From: Flavobacteriaceae bacterium
Lineage (GTDB): Bacteria; Bacteroidota; Bacteroidia; Flavobacteriales; Flavobacteriaceae
Direction of reading: 5' to 3'
DNA length: 39,277 bases
Assembly: GCA_030835845.1 (NCBI GenBank)
Contig: JAUROD010000055.1
Coordinates: 1 to 39,277 of the forward strand
The translations under genes and the position numbers were made by a program. Shown in pieces: positions 23,971-32,894 of the stretch. Each line of letters begins with the position of its first letter. Position 1 is the stretch's first letter. The notes under the pieces were generated by a model. The model was given only the letters and a program-made list of their open reading frames with translations, ran no database searches and was not told the origin of the DNA.

Positions 23971-25203
23971 ATGGAAAATTTAGCATTGATTGATTCGTTT
24001 TCGGAATTTAAGGATGAAAAATTAATCGACCGAGTTACACTAATGGTCATTTTGGAAGAAGTCTTTCGAAATACGTTGAAACGAAAGTTTGGATCAGATG
24101 ATAATTTTGACATCATCATTAACCCAGATAAAGGGGATTTGGAGATTTGGCGAAATCGCATTGTTGTTGCAGACGGTGAGGTGGAGGATGAAAATCAAGA
24201 AATTGAATTGACAGCAGCGCGAAAAATTGAACCTGATTTTGAAGTTGGTGAAGATGTATCCGAAGAAGTTAAATTAATTGATTTGGGTCGTCGCTCAATT
24301 CTATCACTGAGACAAAATCTAATCGCTAAAATTCACGAACACGATTCGACTAACATATTCAAGCAGTTTAAAGAACTTGAAGGAGAATTATATACGGCTG
24401 AGGTACATCACATTAGAAGTAGAGAAGTTATACTATTGGATGATGATGGCAATGAATTAATCTTACCAAAAGATCGTCAAATTGGAGCAGACTTTTACAG
24501 AAAAGGTGACAACGTCCGCGGTATAATTGAATCAGTTGAAATGCGAGGAAATAAACCCAGAATTATTTTTTCTAGAACATCACCAAAATTCTTAGAGAAG
24601 TTGTTTGAGCAAGAAATTCCTGAGGTATTTGATGGCTTAATAAACATCAAAAAAGCAGTTCGAATTCCAGGAGACAAAGCAAAAGTTGCTGTGGATTCAT
24701 ACGATGACCGTATCGACCCAGTTGGTGCATGTGTCGGAATGAAGGGATCTCGTATCCATGGAATTGTTCGTGAACTAGGAAATGAAAATATTGACGTAAT
24801 CAATTACACCAATAATATCCAGTTATTTATAACAAGAGCACTTTCCCCTGCAAAGGTAAATTCCTTGAAAATTGATGAGGAAAACAAAAGAGTTCAAGTG
24901 TTTTTAAATCCAGAAGAAGTATCAAAAGCTATCGGACGTGGTGGAAACAACATACGTTTGGCAGGACAGTTAACAGGATTTGAAATTGATGTGTATCGCG
25001 AAGGAATGGAAGAGGATGTTGAGTTAGCTGAATTTTCTGATGAAATCGATGGTTGGGTAATTGAAGAATTTAAAAAAGTAGGTTTAGATACTGCAAAAAG
25101 TGTCCTTGAACTTGATTTACCTGACTTAATGAAGCGTACAGACCTAGAAGAAGAGACCATTCAAGAGGTCGTTAAAATATTGAAAGAAGAATTTGAAGAA
25201 TAG
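23971..25203 (+). CDS. nusA: Transcription termination/antitermination factor NusA
   Basis: This 410-residue protein binds RNA polymerase and modulates pausing, termination and antitermination. The N-terminal domain (to about 130) carries the polymerase-binding fold, with RRSILSLRQNLIAKI near its end. The S1 domain (about 135-200) includes GELYTAEVHHIRSREVILL. KH1 has DPVGACVGMKGSRIHGIVREL and KH2 has VSKAIGRGGNNIRLAGQLTG (the GxxG loops MKGS and GRGGNN). A short acidic C-terminal helical segment ends the protein. It lacks the two extra acidic repeats found in gamma-proteobacteria, as is normal for the phylum. It is the middle gene of the rimP-nusA-infB operon. Confidence 0.97.
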   Translation: MENLALIDSFSEFKDEKLIDRVTLMVILEEVFRNTLKRKFGSDDNFDIIINPDKGDLEIWRNRIVVADGEVEDENQEIELTAARKIEPDFEVGEDVSEEVKLIDLGRRSILSLRQNLIAKIHEHDSTNIFKQFKELEGELYTAEVHHIRSREVILLDDDGNELILPKDRQIGADFYRKGDNVRGIIESVEMRGNKPRIIFSRTSPKFLEKLFEQEIPEVFDGLINIKKAVRIPGDKAKVAVDSYDDRIDPVGACVGMKGSRIHGIVRELGNENIDVINYTNNIQLFITRALSPAKVNSLKIDEENKRVQVFLNPEEVSKAIGRGGNNIRLAGQLTGFEIDVYREGMEEDVELAEFSDEIDGWVIEEFKKVGLDTAKSVLELDLPDLMKRTDLEEETIQEVVKILKEEFEE

Positions 25204-25248
25204 GAAAAGGGATTATTTTTCTATTTTTGATATCGTATAAACAAATAT

Positions 25249-27927
25249 ATGTCAAACCAACCCACATTGCGTCTAAATAAGGTACTTCGGGAGTTAAATA
25301 TTTCGTTGGATCGTGCAGTTGAATATCTTGCTTCGAAAGGACACGATATTGAAGCTCGTCCGACAACAAAAATAACTCAAGAAGTATATACCATTTTATT
25401 GGATGAATTCGAAACGGATAAATCCAAACGAGATGCTTCTGCCGAAATTAGCGAAGAAAAACGAAAGGAAAAAGAAACCCTTCGTTTGCAACAAGAAAAA
25501 TTGGAGCAAGAGAAAATAGCTAAGGAACAAGCTCAACAGGAGGTTATAAAAGCTCGTGCTGCAGTTCAAAAAGCCAAAGTGGTTGGAAAAATTGACTTAG
25601 CTCAAAAAAAAACAGAGCCGGTTGAGAAAAAAGAAGAGCCCGTTAAAGAAGTAGAGCAACCTAAAGTTGAAAAAGCTCCAGTGGTTGTTGAGAAGGAAGT
25701 CGAAAAAACTCTTGTGAAAGCGAAAGAAAAGCCCGTCGAAAAAGTTACTGAAGTTGTTGAAAAAACTGCTGATGAATCACCCGAAGGCAAGACAATCACT
25801 ACACAATATACAAAACTTACTGGTCCAAAGAAGACAGGTCAAACGATTGACTTGGATAAAATGAAGGCGCAAGAAAAAAGTGTAGAAGAAGCACGAAAGA
25901 AAAAGCGTAAACGAATTAGTAAGGAGTCCCCCAATGCTGGAAGAAATCAAGTTGGACAGGCTTCCAGAAAAGGAGCAAACCGTCCTAAAAATAGACCTGT
26001 AACACCAGCAAAAGTAGAGCCTACCGAAGAAGAAGTTCAAAAGCAAATTAGAGAAACCCTCGAAAAACTCCAAGGGAAAACAAATAAGTCGAAAGGAGCG
26101 AAGTATCGTCGTGATAAACGTGACCAACACCGTCAAAAGTCGGAAGAAGAATTAGCGCAACAAGAAGCAGAAAGCAAGGTTTTAAAAGTTACTGAGTTTA
26201 TCACAGTAGGTGAAATCGCTACGCTCATGGAAATCGGTGGTACTGAAATTATTTCCGCTTGTATGAGTTTAGGAATCATGGTTACAATGAACCAAAGGTT
26301 GGATGCAGAAACGCTAAGTATTGTAGCTGACGAATTTGGTTATCAAGTTGAATTTGTAAAGAGTGATTTAGAAGAAAGCTTTGAAGATGAGTCAGATGAA
26401 AACGTTACTGATCTTGAATTTAGAGCTCCTATTGTTACTGTTATGGGACATGTTGACCACGGAAAAACATCTCTTTTGGATTATATCCGTGAAGAAAATG
26501 TAATCGCTGGAGAATCAGGAGGGATTACCCAACACATTGGTGCGTATTCGGTTACATTAGATAATGGTCAACGAATCGCCTTTTTAGATACTCCAGGTCA
26601 CGAAGCATTTACAGCTATGCGTGCACGTGGAGCACAAGTTACGGACATCGCAATTATTGTCATTGCGGCAGATGATGACATCATGCCTCAAACAAAAGAA
26701 GCAATTAGCCATGCGCAAGCAGCAAGTGTACCTATTGTATTTGCAATCAATAAAGTAGACAAGCAAAATGCTAATCCTGACAAAATTAAGGAAGGTCTTG
26801 CCGGAATGAATTTAATGGTTGAAGATTGGGGTGGAAAAATTCAATCTCAGGATATATCAGCACTTAAAGGTACTGGTGTTAAAGAATTATTAGAAAAAGT
26901 ACTCCTTGAAGCAGAGCTTTTAGAATTAAAGGCAAACCCTAAAAGAAAATCAAAGGGAACTGTTGTTGAAGCATACTTGGATAAAGGTCGTGGATATGTA
27001 TCAACAATTTTGGTTCAAACAGGAACACTACGAATAGGAGACTTTATCTTGGCAGGAAAACATAGTGGAAAAGTTAAGGCCATGTTTGACGAGCGTGGAA
27101 ACGATTTGCAAGAAGCACCCCCATCTACACCTGTCTCTATTTTAGGATTAGATGGAGCACCTCAAGCAGGAGATAACTTTAATGTTTTGGAAGATGAACG
27201 TGAAGCAAAGCAAATCGCTGCCAAACGAACTCAGCTATTACGCGAACAAAATGTTCGTACTCAACGTCACATAACCCTCGACGAAATTGGAAGACGAATT
27301 GCATTAGGAGACTTCAAAGAACTTAACATCATTTTAAAAGGAGATGTGGATGGATCTGTTGAAGCTTTAACGGATTCGTTACAGAAATTATCAACTGAAG
27401 AAATTCAAGTAAACATTATCCACAAAGGTGTTGGCGCAATTACAGAATCTGATGTGCTATTAGCTACAGCATCGGATGCAATCGTAATTGGATTTAATGT
27501 TCGTCCAATGGGCAACGCACGTGCAGTTGCAGATAAAGAAGAAATTGATATCCGTTCTTACTCAATCATTTATGATGCAATAAATGATGTAAAAGACGCA
27601 ATGGAAGGAATGCTTTCTCCGGAAATGAAAGAGGAAATAACCGGTAATGCTGAAATTAGAGAAACATACAAAATCTCTAAAGTTGGTACAATTGCAGGAT
27701 GTATGGTGACAAGTGGTAAAATATACCGCAATTCAGGAGTTCGTATTATCCGTGAGGGAATTGTTCAATACACAGGTAAATTGGATTCTCTTAAGCGTTT
27801 TAAAGACGACGCTAAAGAGGTTGCCAAAGGATATGACTGTGGACTTCAGATTAAAAACTACAACGACATCAGAATTGGTGACATTGTTGAGTGTTTCCAG
27901 GAGGTAGCAGTAAAAAAGAAGCTATAG
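25249..27927 (+). CDS. infB: Translation initiation factor IF-2
   Basis: This 892-residue GTPase places initiator fMet-tRNA on the 30S subunit. The N-terminal IF2_N-like start is LRLNKVLRELNISLDRAVEYL. A long charged, low-complexity Lys/Glu-rich region (about 65-310) follows, rich in VEK and KEE repeats. A second IF2_N module is at about 312-370 (VTEFITVGEIATLMEIGG). The G domain has GHVDHGKT (400-407), DTPGHEAF and NKVD. Domains II to IV end with KKKL. The length is typical of Bacteroidota, where the N-terminal part is long. The stop codon is inside the palindrome CTATAG and overlaps the stop of the convergent SPOR gene. Confidence 0.98.
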   Translation: MSNQPTLRLNKVLRELNISLDRAVEYLASKGHDIEARPTTKITQEVYTILLDEFETDKSKRDASAEISEEKRKEKETLRLQQEKLEQEKIAKEQAQQEVIKARAAVQKAKVVGKIDLAQKKTEPVEKKEEPVKEVEQPKVEKAPVVVEKEVEKTLVKAKEKPVEKVTEVVEKTADESPEGKTITTQYTKLTGPKKTGQTIDLDKMKAQEKSVEEARKKKRKRISKESPNAGRNQVGQASRKGANRPKNRPVTPAKVEPTEEEVQKQIRETLEKLQGKTNKSKGAKYRRDKRDQHRQKSEEELAQQEAESKVLKVTEFITVGEIATLMEIGGTEIISACMSLGIMVTMNQRLDAETLSIVADEFGYQVEFVKSDLEESFEDESDENVTDLEFRAPIVTVMGHVDHGKTSLLDYIREENVIAGESGGITQHIGAYSVTLDNGQRIAFLDTPGHEAFTAMRARGAQVTDIAIIVIAADDDIMPQTKEAISHAQAASVPIVFAINKVDKQNANPDKIKEGLAGMNLMVEDWGGKIQSQDISALKGTGVKELLEKVLLEAELLELKANPKRKSKGTVVEAYLDKGRGYVSTILVQTGTLRIGDFILAGKHSGKVKAMFDERGNDLQEAPPSTPVSILGLDGAPQAGDNFNVLEDEREAKQIAAKRTQLLREQNVRTQRHITLDEIGRRIALGDFKELNIILKGDVDGSVEALTDSLQKLSTEEIQVNIIHKGVGAITESDVLLATASDAIVIGFNVRPMGNARAVADKEEIDIRSYSIIYDAINDVKDAMEGMLSPEMKEEITGNAEIRETYKISKVGTIAGCMVTSGKIYRNSGVRIIREGIVQYTGKLDSLKRFKDDAKEVAKGYDCGLQIKNYNDIRIGDIVECFQEVAVKKKL

Positions 27928-28311
27928 ATTATTAGGCTCTAATATAAATGCATTGGGATATACCTTACGTATTTCTTCAAGCTTTTGGTTGGCTATGTTC
28001 AAGTTTTTAAATCGACCCACACGTACCTTATAATTTGGTGTCTCAAAGGTTAATTCAGTTTCCCAATCAGGGAAATCACCCTTAAATTTGTTTAATACTT
28101 CAGTTACAGCATTGTAATCACCATAATAAAGTTGAATCGCATAGTATTGCGAATTAAATTGCTCTAGATTTAGTTCTTTTTTGCGTTCAAGTAATTTTTG
28201 AACTTTCTCGGGGAGTATTATTTCGGATGTTTTTTCTTGTGACCAAAGCGTTGAACTTGTACCTACAAATACAAAGCTTAAAAACAATCGATACACTAGG
28301 TGTTTTCTCAT
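27922..28311 (-). CDS. Exported SPOR-domain protein
   Basis: This 129-residue protein has an N-terminal signal peptide (RLFLSFVFVGTSSTLWSQ). The C-terminal 75 residues form a SPOR domain: YAIQLYYGDYNAVTEVLNKFKG, then YKVRVGRFKNLNIANQKLEEIRKVYPNAFIL, which carries the family's KVRVGxF pattern. SPOR domains bind denuded septal peptidoglycan in cell-division proteins. It has no other domain, so it probably acts in the periplasm near the septum. It is divergent from the act operon and convergent with infB, with which it shares a stop-codon palindrome. A matching -7 box (TATCTTTG) lies at 28341-28348, 30 nt upstream. Confidence 0.9.
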   Translation of the reverse strand: MRKHLVYRLFLSFVFVGTSSTLWSQEKTSEIILPEKVQKLLERKKELNLEQFNSQYYAIQLYYGDYNAVTEVLNKFKGDFPDWETELTFETPNYKVRVGRFKNLNIANQKLEEIRKVYPNAFILEPNNL

Positions 28312-28340
28312 ATTGCAAAGAAATAAATTTTATTGATTCG

Positions 28341-28348
28341 CAAAGATA
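28341..28348 (-). promoter_or_regulatory. -7 box (TATCTTTG) for the SPOR gene
   Basis: The minus strand reads TATCTTTG, a full TAnnTTTG match, 29 nt before the SPOR-protein start. A -33 TTTG is not obvious at the expected spacing. Confidence 0.5.
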
Positions 28349-28412
28349 AGTTGAACAGAATTAATTTCTTATTTAGACTCATTATAAATTATATAAATGC
28401 GAATCATAACCT

Positions 28413-28443
28413 TTTCCCAAACGGGGTTGATGTGTTATTTTTG
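28413..28443 (+). promoter_or_regulatory. Promoter of the act-cox respiratory operon
   Basis: TATTTTTG (28436-28443) matches the -7 consensus, and TTTC (28413-28416) is a three-of-four -33 match at 19-nt spacing. The predicted leader is about 45 nt. No other strong promoter was found before coxA, and gene gaps are short, which supports one long transcript. Confidence 0.65.
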
Positions 28444-28494
28444 TGGTGGATTTTAGCTATCATTTGATGATCTATATAAATATTTATTACTAGC

Positions 28495-29772
28495 ATGAGG
28501 AAGATATACCTTCGCGCTTTCGCACTACTAAAGAACTTTGCATTTTTGATAGTGCTCACAAACGTTCTTTTTGTCAATGCTCAAGAAGCCGATCCAGTTG
28601 CGGGAAAAAAGTTATTTAATGCCAATTGTGCTGCCTGCCACAAACTCAACAAGAAAGCCGTAGGTCCTGCTCTTAAGGGAGTTTCTGCCAAATACGACAA
28701 AGAATGGCTTTACAGCTGGATAAAAAATAGTTCAGCTATGATTAAAGCTGGAGATGCTCAAGCAGTTGCTATTTGGGAAGAATACAACAAAACTGCAATG
28801 ACTGCATTCCCACAGCTCTCAGATGCAGACATTGATAATATTATCGCATATACCGACTACACTCCACCAGCATCTGCAGCGACTACTTCTCAAGTTGCAG
28901 TTGCTCCTGCACAAGATAGTTTTTCAAATGACATAATTCTTGCTGCACTTGCACTTGTTTTTGCTGTATTGGTAGTGATGCTTTATTTAGTAAATCAAAC
29001 CCTTCACAAAATTGCTGCTGCTCAGGGAGTGGAATTGGTTGCTAAGGTTGAGAAACCAACGCGTAGACCTCTATGGCAAGCGTTTGCTCAAAATCAATTT
29101 TTAGTTCTTATGTCTGTGGTGTTTTTATTGCTTTCCTCAGCATATTTTGCTTATGGGTATTTTATGCAGGTAGGAGTTGACCAAGGATATATGCCAGTTC
29201 AACCGATTCATTATTCTCATAAAATCCATGCTGGGGCGAATCAAATCGAATGTAAATACTGTCACTCGTCAGCACGTGTATCAAAGCATTCAGGAATTCC
29301 ATCACTTAATGTATGTATGAACTGCCATAAAAATATTGCAGAATACAACGGTGAGGAGGATTTAGAAAATGGATATACTAAAGAATTTTATACAAAAGAG
29401 ATTAAAAAATTATATGCTGCAGTAGGTTGGGACGAAGAAAACCAACAGTACACAGGGGAGACTGAGCCAGTAAAATGGGTTCGTATCCACAACTTACCAG
29501 ACTTTGTATATTTCAACCACGCACAACACGTTGAGGTAGGTCAAATTGAATGTCAAAAGTGTCATGGTCCAGTTGAAGAAATGGAAGTGATGTATCAATA
29601 TTCACCACTAACCATGGGATGGTGTATCAATTGTCACCGCGAAACAAATGTCAAGGTAGAAAGCAATGCGTATTATGAAAAAATACACGAGGAGCTATCT
29701 AAGAAATATGGAGTAGAACAACTCACAATCGCTCAAATGGGTGGATTGGAGTGTGGAAAGTGTCACTACTAA
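28495..29772 (+). CDS. actA: Alternative complex III subunit A, multihaem cytochrome c with fused mono-haem domain
   Basis: This 425-residue protein starts with a signal peptide ending at VNAQ. A class I mono-haem cytochrome c domain follows (CAACH, 45-49, with the TAMTAFPQLSD methionine-ligand loop near 100). Two membrane helices follow (about 141-165 and 199-222). The C-terminal domain holds five more haem sites: CKYCH, CMNCH, CQKCH, CINCH and the terminal CGKCHY. Six CxxCH motifs in total compare with the five haems usually given for ActA. The extra N-terminal domain would be tethered in the periplasm and could shuttle electrons to the oxidase encoded downstream. It is the first gene of the act operon and is followed after 27 bp by actB. 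Confidence 0.94.
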   Translation: MRKIYLRAFALLKNFAFLIVLTNVLFVNAQEADPVAGKKLFNANCAACHKLNKKAVGPALKGVSAKYDKEWLYSWIKNSSAMIKAGDAQAVAIWEEYNKTAMTAFPQLSDADIDNIIAYTDYTPPASAATTSQVAVAPAQDSFSNDIILAALALVFAVLVVMLYLVNQTLHKIAAAQGVELVAKVEKPTRRPLWQAFAQNQFLVLMSVVFLLLSSAYFAYGYFMQVGVDQGYMPVQPIHYSHKIHAGANQIECKYCHSSARVSKHSGIPSLNVCMNCHKNIAEYNGEEDLENGYTKEFYTKEIKKLYAAVGWDEENQQYTGETEPVKWVRIHNLPDFVYFNHAQHVEVGQIECQKCHGPVEEMEVMYQYSPLTMGWCINCHRETNVKVESNAYYEKIHEELSKKYGVEQLTIAQMGGLECGKCHY

Positions 29773-29799
29773 TTACGCGTACTAAACATAAAATGTCTT

Positions 29800-32700
29800 A
29801 TGGCAGAAAATAAAACCTATTGGAAAAATACAGAGCAACTAAATTCGGAGTCCCGTTTAGTTGATCAACTCAAGCAAAAAGAATTTGCCGAATACATTCC
29901 AGTAAATGAATTTTTAGGAGATCAAGAAAATTTGGAAGAAAGTAGTGCTTCACGTCGCGACTTTCTCAAGTATGTAGGGTTTAGTACCGCTGCAGCTTCC
30001 TTGGCTGCTTGTGAGGGACCCGTAATAAAATCTGTTCCCTATGTTGTTCAACCCGAACAAATCAGACCTGGAATTGCAAATTATTATGCTACAGCCATTG
30101 CTGATGGATTTGATTTTGGAAGTATTTTGGTTAAAACACGTGAAGGTCGTCCAATCAAAATTGAAAATAATCCTGATGCTCCAGTTCTTGGAGGTGCAAA
30201 TGCGCGTGTTCATGCATCTGTACTTTCTTTATATGATACAAAACGTTTGCAAGGACCTAAAGGAAATGGATCAAACATTTCTTGGGATGATTTCCATCTT
30301 CAAGTAGGAGCTAAATTAAATGCGTTGGCTGCTACGGGTAAAGAAGTTGTTCTTTTAACACAAACTTTTGCTAGCCCAACAACAACTAATATTATCAATG
30401 ACTTTCTAAGTAAGTTTAGCAACGTAAAACACGTAAATTACGATACAGTTGCCTATTCAGATGCAGTTGATGCATTCGAAGCTGCTTATGGAGTTCGTGG
30501 ATTAGCGGACTATGATTTTAGTAAGGCTGACACAATCGTTTCTGTTGGAGCTGATATTCTAGGAGATTGGCAAGGCGGAGGTTATGACAGTGGATATTCT
30601 AAAAAGAGAATCCCTAAAAAAAATCACGGAAAAGCAAGCATGTCGAAACATTTCCAATTTGAAGCCAACATGACTTTGAGTGGAGCTTCGGCTGATATCC
30701 GTGTCCCTGCAACACCATCTGCACAAAAAAACATTCTCGCACACATATATAGATCCCTTACAGGTACGCAAGTTTCTGGAAATTTAAGTTCGGCACACCA
30801 GGCTAGAGTTGAGCAAGCTGTATCAGCTATCAAAACTGCTGGTAAAAACGCAGTGGTTGTAACTGGAATTCATGATTTAGGTGCACAACAAATAGTGCTT
30901 GCAATCAATAATTTTATTGGTAGTGTTGTTATGGATTCTCAAAGCCCTCGATTAATTCGTCAAGAAACCGGTAGTGGAGTAGGTCCCGTAATTGATAGTG
31001 TTATTAATGGTACTTTGGGTGGTTTAATCACAGTAGGTATAAATCCTGTTTATAGCGCATCCAATGGAGCAGCACTTGCAGAAGGAATTAAAAAATTAGA
31101 CCTTTCAGTTGCTTTTAGCATGAAAGAGGATGAAACAGCTTCTGTTTCTCAATACGTTGGAGCATTACCTCACTATCTCGAAAGTTGGGGAGATTATGAA
31201 TTTAAAGCAGGGCATTATGCTTTGGCACAACCAACCATACGCCCATTATTTGATACGCTTCAATTTCAAGATGCTCTTCTAAAGTGGAATGGAAGTAATC
31301 AAAATTACTACGAAGCCATTCAGTCTAACTGGAAATCATCTATATTAGGTAGTGTTTCATGGAATGATGTCTTACATGATGGCTATTTTAGCACATCACA
31401 AAAAAGTAGATCACGATTTAAACAGGCTGATGTTTCATCAGCAGTAGCTCAGCTTTCTTCTGCAAAGGCAGATGGAATTGAACTTGTTTTATATACCAAA
31501 ACAGGAATGGGTGATGGTCAACAATCAAATAATCCTTGGTTACAAGAATTCCCTGACCCAATTACACGAGTTACATGGGATAACTATCTTACTGTAGCAG
31601 CTTCGGATGCACAGGCTCTTGGACTAAAAAATGTAAACGTGGCGAACGGAGCACTTAATGGTAGTTATGCCAACGTTACAGTTGGAGAAACTACATTAAA
31701 AGTTCCTGTTGTTATTCAGCCAGGACAAGCCAAAGGTTCTGTAGGATTAGCACTTGGATACGGAGAGCGTAAAGGTTTACAAGATGAAATGCAAGTAGGA
31801 GTAAATGCTTTTACTTTTTACAATCAAGCTAAAGATGTACAATCAGCTAGTGTAAGTTTAGCAGATGGATTCCACGAATTTGCATGTACTCAGCTTCACA
31901 ATACCCTTATGGGACGTGGTGATATCGTCAAAGAAACCACACTTGAAGTATTTAACACAAAAGATAAATCCTATTGGAATGCGGTACCTATGGTATCAAA
32001 AAACCATATGGAACAGGAAGTGACATCTCCAGAAGTGGATATGTGGCAAGAATTTGACCGTTCAATAGGGCATCATTTTAACTTGTCAATTGATTTAAAT
32101 GCTTGTACAGGATGTGGAGCTTGTGTTATCGCTTGTCATGCGGAAAATAATGTTCCTGTTGTAGGAAAAACAGAAGTTCGTAAATCACGTGATATGCATT
32201 GGTTGCGTATTGATCGTTACTATTCATCTGATGATACTTTTGAAGGTGATTTAGAAACAAAAGAAAACATTTCAGGACTAGGTGATTCATTGACAACATT
32301 TGGACGAATGGAACAAGCGGCAGAGAATCCGCAAGTAACTTTCCAACCAGTAATGTGTCAGCACTGTAATCATGCACCTTGTGAAACTGTTTGTCCAGTT
32401 GCAGCATCTTCACATGGTCGTCAAGGACAAAATCACATGGCCTATAACCGTTGTGTAGGGACGCGTTATTGTGCAAATAACTGCCCTTATAAGGTTCGTC
32501 GTTTTAATTGGTTCTTGTATAACAAAAATGATGAATTTGACTATCATATGAACAATGATTTAGGTCGAATGGTTTTAAACCCTGATGTAGTTGTTCGTTC
32601 TCGAGGAGTGATGGAAAAATGTTCAATGTGTATTCAAAAAACACAAAAAACAATTCTTGATGCAAAACTTGAAGGACGTCAAATTGTAGATGGAGAATTC

Positions 32701-32871
32701 CAAACTGCATGTTCTGCTGCTTGTAGCAATGGAGCAATGGTTTTCGGAGATATAAACGATAAGGAAAGTAAGGTTTCCGAACTCAAAGCAAACGAACGTA
32801 TGTATCACTTGTTGGAACATGTTGGAACAAAGCCCAATGTAATGTACCAAACAAAGGTTAGAAACGTATAA
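29800..32871 (+). CDS. actB: Alternative complex III subunit B, Mo-enzyme-like and iron-sulfur protein
   Basis: This 1023-residue protein combines a molybdopterin-oxidoreductase-like domain, which carries no Mo cofactor in this family, with a C-terminal ferredoxin domain. A twin-arginine motif, SRRDFLKYVGF (51-61), begins unusually far from the N-terminus. It precedes a hydrophobic stretch with the lipobox SLAAC (Cys71), giving a Tat-exported lipoprotein. Iron-sulfur motifs are CTGCGACVIAC at about 767, CQHCNHAPCETVC, the three-cysteine CVGTRYCANNC at about 884, and CSMC with CSAAC. The Thr in CVGTRYC replaces the second Cys of the usual CxxCxxC motif, consistent with a [3Fe-4S] cluster. It passes electrons from the quinol site to the ActA haems. 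Confidence 0.95.
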   Translation: MAENKTYWKNTEQLNSESRLVDQLKQKEFAEYIPVNEFLGDQENLEESSASRRDFLKYVGFSTAAASLAACEGPVIKSVPYVVQPEQIRPGIANYYATAIADGFDFGSILVKTREGRPIKIENNPDAPVLGGANARVHASVLSLYDTKRLQGPKGNGSNISWDDFHLQVGAKLNALAATGKEVVLLTQTFASPTTTNIINDFLSKFSNVKHVNYDTVAYSDAVDAFEAAYGVRGLADYDFSKADTIVSVGADILGDWQGGGYDSGYSKKRIPKKNHGKASMSKHFQFEANMTLSGASADIRVPATPSAQKNILAHIYRSLTGTQVSGNLSSAHQARVEQAVSAIKTAGKNAVVVTGIHDLGAQQIVLAINNFIGSVVMDSQSPRLIRQETGSGVGPVIDSVINGTLGGLITVGINPVYSASNGAALAEGIKKLDLSVAFSMKEDETASVSQYVGALPHYLESWGDYEFKAGHYALAQPTIRPLFDTLQFQDALLKWNGSNQNYYEAIQSNWKSSILGSVSWNDVLHDGYFSTSQKSRSRFKQADVSSAVAQLSSAKADGIELVLYTKTGMGDGQQSNNPWLQEFPDPITRVTWDNYLTVAASDAQALGLKNVNVANGALNGSYANVTVGETTLKVPVVIQPGQAKGSVGLALGYGERKGLQDEMQVGVNAFTFYNQAKDVQSASVSLADGFHEFACTQLHNTLMGRGDIVKETTLEVFNTKDKSYWNAVPMVSKNHMEQEVTSPEVDMWQEFDRSIGHHFNLSIDLNACTGCGACVIACHAENNVPVVGKTEVRKSRDMHWLRIDRYYSSDDTFEGDLETKENISGLGDSLTTFGRMEQAAENPQVTFQPVMCQHCNHAPCETVCPVAASSHGRQGQNHMAYNRCVGTRYCANNCPYKVRRFNWFLYNKNDEFDYHMNNDLGRMVLNPDVVVRSRGVMEKCSMCIQKTQKTILDAKLEGRQIVDGEFQTACSAACSNGAMVFGDINDKESKVSELKANERMYHLLEHVGTKPNVMYQTKVRNV

Positions 32872-32894
32872 TTTAACAGATAAAGCAATCGCAT

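Noticed and set aside
25490-25790. Repetitive Lys/Glu/Val coding as a DNA repeat
   Set aside because: It is the normal charged low-complexity linker of IF-2, with imperfect codon-level repetition only.
25602-26136. Minus-strand open frames opposite the low-complexity part of infB
   Set aside because: They arise from Lys/Glu-rich coding on the other strand and translate to Ser/Thr/Phe-rich nonsense.
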